From: HGM04593 sp045630965
GTDB lineage: Bacteria; Bacteroidota; Bacteroidia; Bacteroidales; Bacteroidaceae
Direction of reading: 5' to 3'
Length of the DNA: 64,000 nt
NCBI GenBank assembly: GCA_045630965.1
Contig: JAZQTU010000039.1
Span: 1-64,000 of the forward strand
The notes under the pieces: model-generated
The model's database searches: none
Told to the model about the DNA's origin: nothing
What the model saw: the letters and a program-made list of their open reading frames with translations, nothing else
Program-made: the position numbers and the translations under genes
Part shown: one piece after another, positions 45,479 to 52,624 of the stretch
How positions within the stretch are numbered: the first letter of the stretch is position 1
How the letters are laid out: every line of letters starts with the position of its first letter

Positions 45479-46318
45479 ATGAAAAGGATATTCTCACTCT
45501 TTGTTGCTGTTGTCCTGCTTTGTTTGTTGCCGGTTCAGGCTCAGGTCAAGCGCCTGTCACGTGAGGCAATAGACTCGATAAGGAATAGTAAGCAATTTGT
45601 GGTGAATGATTCCATTCTGTCGTTTAGTGTGAGAACTGTCGATTTCGGCACTATATACGAGAGTGATACTGCAAGAATATTCTCTTTCCCGTTCCGGAAT
45701 GTTTCGGGCAAGAGAATGGTTATCAAGAGTATAAGCTCAAATTGCGGTTGTATACATCCATACTGTGAAAAATATGAATTTGAACCGCAAGAGAATGGTA
45801 CTGTTTTTGTAAAGTTCAACCCCAAAGGACGTTCCGGAACAGTCGACAATACGGTTTTTGTGTATGTGATGACGGATATCGATTTTTATGCATCACCAGG
45901 CAACGAAGCATGTAGTGCCATTACGCCTGTCGCAAGACTGACTTTGCTGGGCAATGTAGTTGATTTGGATGAGTGGAGGCATTTGCCGCTGTCAATGGGT
46001 GGCACTTTACGTCTTAAACATAAGAAAGTCGTGTTTGAGCCCGTAAGGCCGGGAACATCGCCGCAGATGCGTATACCATGTGCCAATGTGGGAAAAACGG
46101 ATATGCGCCTCTTCTCAAAACTGTTGCCCGATTTCGTTGAGTTCACTACAGAACCGGCCGAAATAGCACCGGGTGAGGAGGGAGATGTTGTGATAAGGAT
46201 AAACGGAGACAAATTGCCGAAAATCATGAACGACAGCTACAGTCTGTTGGTTGACGGAATTGGAGGACGTGTGTCGGACCGTATGATTGAGATTAGAATA
46301 GAAAATAATAAAGAGTAA
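45479..46318 (+). CDS. DUF1573 double-domain exported protein
   Basis: A 279-aa exported protein with a cleavable signal peptide (1 to about 21, LLPVQAQ). Two Ig-like DUF1573 domains are visible. The first (about 45-150) contains VDFGTIYESDTARIFSFPFRNVSGKRMVI, the signature SSNCGC (87-92) and VKFNPKGRSG. The second (about 175-275) has RPGTSPQMRIPCANVG. DUF1573 is widespread in Bacteroidetes with no proven function, and a periplasmic or surface adhesion/assembly role is guessed. It starts 8 bp after the protease gene. Confidence 0.82.
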   Translation: MKRIFSLFVAVVLLCLLPVQAQVKRLSREAIDSIRNSKQFVVNDSILSFSVRTVDFGTIYESDTARIFSFPFRNVSGKRMVIKSISSNCGCIHPYCEKYEFEPQENGTVFVKFNPKGRSGTVDNTVFVYVMTDIDFYASPGNEACSAITPVARLTLLGNVVDLDEWRHLPLSMGGTLRLKHKKVVFEPVRPGTSPQMRIPCANVGKTDMRLFSKLLPDFVEFTTEPAEIAPGEEGDVVIRINGDKLPKIMNDSYSLLVDGIGGRVSDRMIEIRIENNKE

Positions 46319-46322
46319 TTAT

Positions 46323-46784
46323 ATGAAAACCTTTTTGAGAACTATTGCTATACTTTCAGTTGTGATATGTTTTGGAGCTTGCTCCGAAAATGGCGATGAT
46401 TATACTCCAGCCACTCTGGAAGTTACCCCGCATAATATTTCAGGTTATTGGATCTTGACAGAATTCAACGGAATGGAAATCCCTGAAGGGGCATACTGCT
46501 ACATTGAGTATATACGCAAGGACAAGAAATTTGTAATATATCAGAAGTTCGACAGTATGTATCCTCGTCGTATAACAGGTGTATATACAATTGAGAAAGA
46601 CAATAAAAAGGGTTATATCCTCTCCGGCAAATATGACTATGGCATGGGCGAATGGAATAAATATATAGTGACAGAACTGCTTGCCAATTCAATGATTCTA
46701 AAAACAGATTCAAAGGAGTCGGAGATATGCAAGTATGAACGTTGCAATGAGATTCCGGCCGACATATTGGAACAGGCAAAGTAA
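46323..46784 (+). CDS. Small lipocalin-like lipoprotein
   Basis: A 153-aa SPII lipoprotein (lipobox CFGAC, C20; mature start CSENGDDY). The segment ISGYWILTEFNGMEIPEGAYCYIEYI and the following beta strands resemble Bacteroidetes lipocalin-like lipoproteins. It starts 4 bp after the DUF1573 gene and is the last gene of the SusC/D-protease operon. Ligand and role are unknown; inhibitor-like or binding functions would be consistent with its neighbour protease. Confidence 0.7.
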   Translation: MKTFLRTIAILSVVICFGACSENGDDYTPATLEVTPHNISGYWILTEFNGMEIPEGAYCYIEYIRKDKKFVIYQKFDSMYPRRITGVYTIEKDNKKGYILSGKYDYGMGEWNKYIVTELLANSMILKTDSKESEICKYERCNEIPADILEQAK

Positions 46785-46799
46785 TAGAGTGCCGGTATT

Positions 46800-46820
46800 G
46801 AGGGAGTTTACTCTCTTTTT
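46800..46820 (+). terminator. Terminator of the SusC/D-protease operon
   Basis: A 7-bp stem with two G:U pairs (46800-46806 with 46811-46817) closes a 4-nt loop, followed by TTT. It is weaker than the other terminators here. Confidence 0.5.
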
Positions 46821-46886
46821 AAGAGTATAAATAAGAATTGTATGTAAAAAAGTTTCTTGTTTATACCATTTTTGAAACAAAACAGC

Positions 46887-46894
46887 TATATTTG
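46887..46894 (+). promoter_or_regulatory. -7 promoter box upstream of rho
   Basis: TATATTTG fits TAnnTTTG and implies a leader of about 110 nt before the rho ATG. Candidate TTG/TTTG elements lie 12 or 27 bp upstream, not at the ideal 19-22, so only the -7 is called. A long rho leader would suit autoregulation by attenuation. Confidence 0.4.
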
Positions 46895-47010
46895 CGTTAT
46901 AAACGATGCAGGTAATCCTCCTGCCGTTTTCGCAAAAGAGAAATCATAACATTTTTTGATCTATTTCGTGAACTTATTTCTCACTTGAGATATAAAGTAT
47001 CATTCATTTT

Positions 47011-48948
47011 ATGTATCATATAGAACAGTTAAGAAGCAAAGAGATTGCCGATTTGCAGTCTATTGCTCAGGAGTTGGGCATCAAGGGTATAAAATCACTT
47101 GACAGGGATTCTCTGATATATCGTATACTTGACGGTCAGGCTATGCAGAACAGCAAAACCGGTGCTCCAGCCGTTGTAAAGGAAGAGAACAGAATGAACC
47201 GTCGTGAGCATCGCAGGAACCGTATTCACTCGGACTCTCCAAGCAAGGTTTATACAGCTACAGGTGACAAGGCGGTTAAACTCGATAATAATGCACCGAA
47301 AAAGGCTGTGCAGGAACCCGTTCCAGCAGTACAGCAGGAATCAGAGGTTAAACCGGTTGCACCACAGCCTGTACAGGTTGAAGAGAAAACCGCAGTAGAG
47401 GCTCAGGCTCATGCTCCAAAGAAACGTGGACGTAAGCCTAAGGCAAACAAGGAGGCTGCGGCAGTAGTTGAAACTCCTGCAGTAGAACAGGTTGAGGCGG
47501 TTGTTGAAGAGAAAAAAGTAGAGGAGAAAAAGGAAACTGCAAATGCTCCAAAGAAGCGCGGACGTAAACCAAAAGCAAAGGCAGAACCTGCTGTAGAACA
47601 GGTTAATGAACAGCAGAAGGAAAAAGTTGCTGTGACAGAAACTGCGCCAGCTGAAGAGGCTTTTGTGCCTATTGAAGAGTTGCCAAGCGATGCAACAGAA
47701 CTCCCCTCTGAACTTGTTGACAAGTTTGAGAGAGGAAATAAGGAGCATAAGAAGAATGACAAGAACCATCACCGTAATCAGGACAAACGCAACGAACAGA
47801 AGGTTGAGGAGACACCTAAACAGTACGATTTTGCCGACGTGCTCCGTGTTGAGGGTGTACTTGAGATAATGCCAGACAATTATGGTTTTCTCCGTTCATC
47901 GGACTACAACTATCTAGCCTCTCCTGACGATGTATATGTATCGCAGTCACAGATAAAACTTTATGGTCTAAAGACAGGTGATGTTGTTGAAGGTATTATT
48001 CGCCCGGCGTCGGCTGGAGAGAAATATTTCCCGCTTGTAAAAGTCAACAGAATAAACGGTGTATCGCCCGAACTGCTACGTGATCGTGTATCATTTGACA
48101 ACCTTACTCCGCTTTTCCCTGACGAGAAGTTTACCTTGTGCAGTGGCAGTTATGACAGTATGTCGGCCCGTGTAGTGGATCTTTTCTCTCCAATAGGTAA
48201 GGGACAGCGTGGACTTATTGTAGCGCAGCCAAAGACTGGTAAGACAATGCTTCTCAAGGATATAGCCAATGCTATTGCAAAGAATCATCCCGAAGCTTAC
48301 ATGATTATGCTCCTTATTGACGAACGTCCCGAGGAGGTTACTGATATGGCACGTTCTGTAAACGCCGAGGTTATTGCTTCTACATTTGACGAACCTGCAG
48401 AGCGCCATGTCAAGATTGCCGGAATAGTACTTGAGCGTGCAAAGCGTATGGTTGAAAGCGGACATGATGTTGTAATTTTCCTTGATTCGATAACACGTCT
48501 TGCGCGTGCGTATAATACCGTCTCTCCAGCATCAGGCAAGGTGCTTTCGGGTGGTGTTGATGCCAATGCCCTTCACAAGCCAAAACGTTTCTTCGGTGCG
48601 GCCCGTAATATTGAAAACGGTGGTTCGTTGACAATCATTGCAACAGCTCTTATCGATACCGGTTCAAAGATGGATGAGGTTATCTTTGAGGAGTTCAAAG
48701 GAACTGGAAATATGGAGTTGCAGCTTGACCGTTCGCTTGCTAACAAGCGTATATTCCCGGCAGTCAACATTATCGCTTCATCTACACGTCGTGACGATTT
48801 GTTGCTTGACCGTCAGACACTTGACCGTATGTGGATACTTCGCAAATATCTTGCCGACATGACACCGATTGAGGCAATGGAATTTGTCAAGGACAGACTT
48901 GAAAAGACAAAAGACAATGGCGAGTTCCTTATGAGTATGAATTCGTAA
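47011..48948 (+). CDS. rho: Transcription termination factor Rho with large disordered insertion
   Basis: Hexameric RNA helicase (645 aa; E. coli Rho is 419) that ends transcription. A Rho-N helical domain (about 5-43) is followed by a low-complexity region (about 45-270) rich in K, E, A, V and P, then the RNA-binding cold-shock fold (VEGVLEIMPDNYGFLRS, about 280-330). The ATPase has Walker A AQPKTGKT (405-412), Walker B VVIFLDSITRLARAYN (487-502) and the Q/R-loop region. The insertion carries two AT-hook-like repeats, KKRGRKPKA at 137-145 and 181-189. B. thetaiotaomicron Rho has a comparable disordered region reported to drive phase separation and gut fitness (Krypotou et al., Science 2023). 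Confidence 0.96.
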   Translation: MYHIEQLRSKEIADLQSIAQELGIKGIKSLDRDSLIYRILDGQAMQNSKTGAPAVVKEENRMNRREHRRNRIHSDSPSKVYTATGDKAVKLDNNAPKKAVQEPVPAVQQESEVKPVAPQPVQVEEKTAVEAQAHAPKKRGRKPKANKEAAAVVETPAVEQVEAVVEEKKVEEKKETANAPKKRGRKPKAKAEPAVEQVNEQQKEKVAVTETAPAEEAFVPIEELPSDATELPSELVDKFERGNKEHKKNDKNHHRNQDKRNEQKVEETPKQYDFADVLRVEGVLEIMPDNYGFLRSSDYNYLASPDDVYVSQSQIKLYGLKTGDVVEGIIRPASAGEKYFPLVKVNRINGVSPELLRDRVSFDNLTPLFPDEKFTLCSGSYDSMSARVVDLFSPIGKGQRGLIVAQPKTGKTMLLKDIANAIAKNHPEAYMIMLLIDERPEEVTDMARSVNAEVIASTFDEPAERHVKIAGIVLERAKRMVESGHDVVIFLDSITRLARAYNTVSPASGKVLSGGVDANALHKPKRFFGAARNIENGGSLTIIATALIDTGSKMDEVIFEEFKGTGNMELQLDRSLANKRIFPAVNIIASSTRRDDLLLDRQTLDRMWILRKYLADMTPIEAMEFVKDRLEKTKDNGEFLMSMNS

Positions 48949-48969
48949 ATGTTGCATAGAAAAAGGATT

Positions 48970-49008
48970 ACAAGTAATGGAGTGACACTTCATTACTTGT
49001 TTTTTTAT
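48970..49008 (+). terminator. Rho-independent terminator of rho
   Basis: A stem of about 14 bp (10 perfect pairs 48970-48979 with 48991-49000, continued inside with one G:U) is followed by eight T. It lies 21 bp after the stop. Confidence 0.85.
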
Positions 49009-49037
49009 TTTTTTGCTGAAATTTTTCTTTTTTTCTC

Positions 49038-49070
49038 TTGACTCGTCCCTTGGGTCATATATTAACTTTG
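49038..49070 (+). promoter_or_regulatory. Promoter of the MerR-family gene with possible autoregulatory operator
   Basis: TTG (49038-49040) and TAACTTTG (49063-49070) are 22 bp apart. Between them lies TGACTCGTCCCTTGGGTCA (49039-49057), a TGAC...GTCA dyad with a CCC-TT-GGG core. MerR-type activators bind dyads placed between the promoter elements, so autoregulation is likely. Confidence 0.5.
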
Positions 49071-49098
49071 CACTCGCTAGCAAATAAATCGTACGATT

Positions 49099-49923
49099 AT
49101 GAGTGAAAAAACAAAGTTAAAAATCGGAGAGTTTTCAAAGATGATGCAGGTGACGGTAAAGACCTTGCGCCATTATGAACAAAGAGGATTGCTCGTGCCT
49201 TATGAGGTGGATTCGTGGACGGGGTATCGTTACTATAGCATAGAACAGATGCAGCGACTTAACACCATTCGCGGCCTGCAGCGACAAGGTTTTACGCTCG
49301 AAGAAATCAAGGAGTTGTTGGAGGATGGTACGCAGATGCCAAGCATTGAGCTGCTTACTCGAAAAATAGAAGAAACCGAACGGCAACTGCAATTGTTGAT
49401 GGAACGTCGTAGTCAACTGCTCAAATGGATGGACTCTCACAAACAAATCAACACAATGGAAAAATTCAGTATTCAATCTTTACCTGAGATTATTGTTGCT
49501 AGTCATCGTGAAGTAATTTCTGATTATGGTGCTTTAGGGCTGCTGTGTGTGAATAAGATAGGTCCCGAAATGCAACGTCTAGGCTGCAAGTGCCCACCGC
49601 CAGGATACTGCTTTACAATAGAACACCATCAAGAGCACTGCTCTGAAAATATTGATATTGAGTATTGCGAACAGGTGGAAGAGATGTGTGAGGATAGCAG
49701 TATAATACAATTCAAGCGCTTGCCTGCTGTAGATAAGGCGCTATGCATGAAACATTTTGGGCCTTATGAGCGCTTCTATGAATCGTATGCTGAAGCTTTT
49801 AGTTATATGGAAGAACAAGGATATAAGGTTGCCGGGCATCCGCGCACTTGCTATATCGACGGTGTCTGGAATCAAGATGACCCGGAACTGTGGCTGTCTA
49901 TTATTCAGATTCCAATTGAGTAA
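49099..49923 (+). CDS. MerR-family regulator with GyrI-like effector domain
   Basis: A 274-aa cytoplasmic transcription regulator. Residues 6-75 form a MerR winged helix (IGEFSKMMQVTVKTLRHYEQRGLLVP, GYRYYSIEQMQRLNTI). A dimerising coiled coil (about 85-118) follows. The C-terminal half (about 125-274) is a GyrI/SOUL-like small-molecule binding domain (FKRLPAVDKALCMKHFGPYERFYESYAEAF), as in BltR/Rob-type drug sensors. This domain is unusually cysteine-rich (CKCPPPGYC, then cysteines in HCSENIDIEYCEQVEEMC), which might indicate metal or thiol sensing. No target gene is adjacent; the next gene is convergent. Confidence 0.87.
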   Translation: MSEKTKLKIGEFSKMMQVTVKTLRHYEQRGLLVPYEVDSWTGYRYYSIEQMQRLNTIRGLQRQGFTLEEIKELLEDGTQMPSIELLTRKIEETERQLQLLMERRSQLLKWMDSHKQINTMEKFSIQSLPEIIVASHREVISDYGALGLLCVNKIGPEMQRLGCKCPPPGYCFTIEHHQEHCSENIDIEYCEQVEEMCEDSSIIQFKRLPAVDKALCMKHFGPYERFYESYAEAFSYMEEQGYKVAGHPRTCYIDGVWNQDDPELWLSIIQIPIE

Positions 49924-50018
49924 AGTCTGATAATTTTAGTGGCGTGTGAATAACTCGTGTAGTTTTTTTCTTATGTATTCACTATGCATCTTTGGAACCA
50001 AAGTGCTATGAGACAACA

Positions 50019-50054
50019 AATCCCCAAAACCTTGTGGGTTTTGGGGATTATTTT
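50019..50054. terminator. Bidirectional terminator between merR-type gene and DUF3127 gene
   Basis: A perfect 13-bp stem (50019-50031 with 50037-50049) closes a 5-nt loop. On the plus strand it is followed by ATTTTT. It sits 17 bp from the DUF3127 stop on the minus strand and about 95 bp after the regulator gene, so it probably serves both. Confidence 0.8.
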
Positions 50055-50065
50055 TGACATTTGTT

Positions 50066-50434
50066 TTAGAATGGAAGGTCGTCCGGGTCGTTTGATGCCT
50101 TGCCGAAGTCGGGAACCTCAACCTTTGGGGCGTCGATTACCGGAGTGTCTGTTGGAACAGGAACTGTTCCTCTCTCAACTCTCCATGCGCGGATATCGTT
50201 GTACCAACGACCGTTATATTCACGTGCGTTGATGTCGAACGATACTGTCATCTCCTCGCCAGCCTGGATATTGAACTGTGCTATCTTGTCTGCACCGAAC
50301 ACGTTGAAACACATCTTTCTTGGATACTGCTCATGTGTTTCAAGGACATATTCCTGCATTTTCCACTCATTGCCTGTCTTTCCTATGCCGCCTCTCTCTG
50401 GCAACACTGCGATAATTTTTCCTGTAATTTCCAT
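50066..50434 (-). CDS. DUF3127 (OB-fold, SSB-like) protein
   Basis: A 122-aa cytoplasmic protein starting MEITGKIIAVLPERGG, the typical DUF3127 start; upstream in-frame ATGs would add a sequence unlike the family. The beta-rich body (VSFDINAREYNGRWYNDIRAWRVE) is OB-fold-like and the tail ends SNDPDDLPF, an acidic amphipathic tip ending in a phenylalanine, much like the DDIPF tail by which bacterial SSB recruits partners. I infer a single-strand DNA-binding or replication-associated role. It is divergent from dnaN, which fits. Confidence 0.8.
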   Translation of the reverse strand: MEITGKIIAVLPERGGIGKTGNEWKMQEYVLETHEQYPRKMCFNVFGADKIAQFNIQAGEEMTVSFDINAREYNGRWYNDIRAWRVERGTVPVPTDTPVIDAPKVEVPDFGKASNDPDDLPF

Positions 50435-50469
50435 ATTGGGAAGTCGTATTAATATTCTTATGATTCTGT

Positions 50470-50503
50470 CAAGACTAAAAAAATGCTGTGAAGAAATATC
50501 AAA
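50470..50503 (-). promoter_or_regulatory. Candidate promoter of the DUF3127 gene, overlapped by a terminator-like hairpin
   Basis: On the minus strand TTTG (50503-50500) and TAGTCTTG (50477-50470) are 22 bp apart, giving a leader of about 28 nt. The same DNA holds a 7-bp inverted repeat (50483-50489 with 50503-50509) followed on the minus strand by seven T, which looks like an intrinsic terminator or attenuator. Confidence 0.4.
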
Positions 50504-50601
50504 CAGCATCTTTATTTCAAATTCTCGGCGAAAATAGTTCAATTCTTCCCGAAAAGCAATTTTTTCCGTCGTTTTTTATAGGCATTATATATATTTCGTT
50601 T

Positions 50602-50609
50602 TATCTTTG
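50602..50609 (+). promoter_or_regulatory. -7 promoter box of the dnaN operon
   Basis: TATCTTTG matches TAnnTTTG; the upstream T-rich stretch (50572-50577) lies at -33 distance. A leader of about 65-70 nt follows, containing a 20-nt alternating pyrimidine-purine tract (50617-50636). Confidence 0.5.
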
Positions 50610-50683
50610 TAGTTATTACGCGTGTGCGCGCGTACGGGATGCCCCCGTTAGTTTTGTAATTAATCAATTAAATCAAGAATATT

Positions 50684-51808
50684 ATGAACTTTACAGTATC
50701 AAGTTCCTTGCTGTCGTCTCGTTTGCAGACAATCAGCCGTGTAATCAATTCAAAGAACACTATTCCTGTATTGGATTGTGTATTGTTTGAACTCGAGGGC
50801 AATAAACTGACCCTTACAGCTTCAGATCCCGACAATACTTTGAACACATCAATTGATGTGGTTGACTGTTCTGAGAATTTCAGTTTTGCAATCTCTTCAA
50901 AGATTCTCATCGATTCGTTGAAGGAGATTTCGGAGCAGCCTATCCGTTTCGAAGTAAAGAAGGAAACTCTTGAAACTACAATCTATTACCAGAACGGTAA
51001 GTACAGTCTTGTTGGTCTGAATGCTGATGAGTATCCAGGTGCAGCTGTTGTAGGCGAAGGCGCTGTTGCTATAACAGTTCCAACAAAGGTTCTTTCAAAC
51101 GGAATTTCATGTTCTCTTTTTGCTACAGCCGATGACGAAGTGCGTCCAGTGATGTGCGGTGTATATTTCGATTTTGCACCCGATAGCATTACTCTTGTAG
51201 CTTCAGACGGTCATAAACTCGTCCGTTGCCGTGACTATTCTGTTACAGGCGCCGAGAAGTCAGCGTTCATCCTTCCAAAGAAACCTGCTACATTGCTCAA
51301 GAACCTGCTTGGCAAGGAGGAGCAGGAGGAGGTTACAATTGAATTTGACGCTCGTTTTGCAACATTCGACATGGGCGACTACAAGCTTGTTTCACGTCTG
51401 TTCGACGGCCGTTATCCTAACTACAACTCTGTTATTCCACAGAACAACCCTCATAAGTTGACAGTTGACCGTGCAGCGCTTATCAGCACATTGCGTCGTG
51501 TAGCAATCTTCTCTTCACAGGTGAGTCTCATCAAGCTTCATCTTGAGGACAACAAGGTTGTTATTTCAGCTCAGGATACCGATTTCTCTACATCGGCCGA
51601 GGAGAGCATCGCATGCAGCTATGAGGGCGCTTCAATGAACATCGGTTTCCGTGCATCGTTCCTTATCGATATCCTCAACAACACACCGGGACAGGATGTG
51701 GTTATTGAACTTGCCGATCCTTCACGTGCAGGTGTTATTGTTCCTGCAGAACAGGTGGGCAAGCAGGAGTTGTTGATGTTGTTGATGCCAATGATGCTTA
51801 CAGAATAA
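50684..51808 (+). CDS. dnaN: DNA polymerase III beta sliding clamp
   Basis: Ring-forming processivity clamp (374 aa, normal length) that tethers the replicative polymerase. The three repeated clamp domains are evident: the N-terminal FTVSSSLLSSRLQTISRVINSKNTIPVLDCVLFEL, the middle SDGHKLVRCRDY, and the C-terminal end with LLMPMML, the protein-binding hydrophobic pocket strand. It heads a long string (exonuclease, coaBC fusion, recN, rlmB and others) that looks like one transcription unit. Confidence 0.97.
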   Translation: MNFTVSSSLLSSRLQTISRVINSKNTIPVLDCVLFELEGNKLTLTASDPDNTLNTSIDVVDCSENFSFAISSKILIDSLKEISEQPIRFEVKKETLETTIYYQNGKYSLVGLNADEYPGAAVVGEGAVAITVPTKVLSNGISCSLFATADDEVRPVMCGVYFDFAPDSITLVASDGHKLVRCRDYSVTGAEKSAFILPKKPATLLKNLLGKEEQEEVTIEFDARFATFDMGDYKLVSRLFDGRYPNYNSVIPQNNPHKLTVDRAALISTLRRVAIFSSQVSLIKLHLEDNKVVISAQDTDFSTSAEESIACSYEGASMNIGFRASFLIDILNNTPGQDVVIELADPSRAGVIVPAEQVGKQELLMLLMPMMLTE

Positions 51809-51810
51809 TC

Positions 51811-52578
51811 ATGAAACTGAACCTGAAGAAACCTATCATCTTCTTTGACCTTGAGACTACCGGTACCGATATCTCCAAGGACAGGATAGTGGAAATCTGC
51901 TATATCAAGATATTTCCTGACGGTAGAGAGGTCGAATATACAAAACGTATCAATCCCGGCATGCATATTCCAGAAGTGGCATCTTCGGTACATGGCATAT
52001 ACGACGACGATGTAAAGGATTGTCCAATGTTCAAAGATGTTGCCAAGGAAATAGCAAATGAATTTGCAGGGTGTGATGTCGCCGGTTTCAATTCAAACCG
52101 TTTTGACTTGCCACTGCTTGCCGAGGAGTTTTTGCGTGCCCAGGTTGACATAGACCTTTCGCGTCTTGCCGCAATCGATGTGCAGGTGCTCTACCACAAG
52201 CGTGAGCCAAGAACGCTGACTGCAGCATACAAGTTCTACTGCGGAAAGAATCTTGAGGATGCCCACAGTGCTCTTGCCGACACACGTGCCACATATGAGG
52301 TGCTCAAGGCACAACTTGACCATTACGGTGACATGGAAAACGACATGGAAGTGCTCTCCAAGGAGTCGTCGTTTACCAACAATGTCGATTTTGCAGGACG
52401 CATGGTATATGACGAGGCAGGACGTGAACTTTTCAACTTTGGAAAGTACAAGGGAATGCCGGTTGATGCAGTGCTTGACCGCGATCCGGGTTATTATGGC
52501 TGGATGATGAACGGTGATTTTACATTGAATACCAAACAGGTGCTTACGCGAATAAAGTTGCGTGGTATAAAGAGATAA
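51811..52578 (+). CDS. DnaQ-like DEDDh 3'-5' exonuclease
   Basis: A 255-aa exonuclease, probably proofreading or repair. The ExoI motif FFDLETTGTDISKDRIVEI, ExoII FNSNRFDLPLLAEEF and ExoIII HSALADTRATYEVL give a complete DEDDh set. The C-terminal 60 residues (FNFGKYKGMPVDAVLDRDPGYYGWMM) form the small domain also seen in exonuclease X. It starts 2 bp after the dnaN stop, so it is co-translated with the clamp. Whether it serves as the polymerase III epsilon subunit or as a repair nuclease cannot be decided here. Confidence 0.9.
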   Translation: MKLNLKKPIIFFDLETTGTDISKDRIVEICYIKIFPDGREVEYTKRINPGMHIPEVASSVHGIYDDDVKDCPMFKDVAKEIANEFAGCDVAGFNSNRFDLPLLAEEFLRAQVDIDLSRLAAIDVQVLYHKREPRTLTAAYKFYCGKNLEDAHSALADTRATYEVLKAQLDHYGDMENDMEVLSKESSFTNNVDFAGRMVYDEAGRELFNFGKYKGMPVDAVLDRDPGYYGWMMNGDFTLNTKQVLTRIKLRGIKR

Positions 52579-52624
52579 GACAGAACTGGGGAAACGGTTC
52601 TGAAACAACAATAAATCAGTCCAA

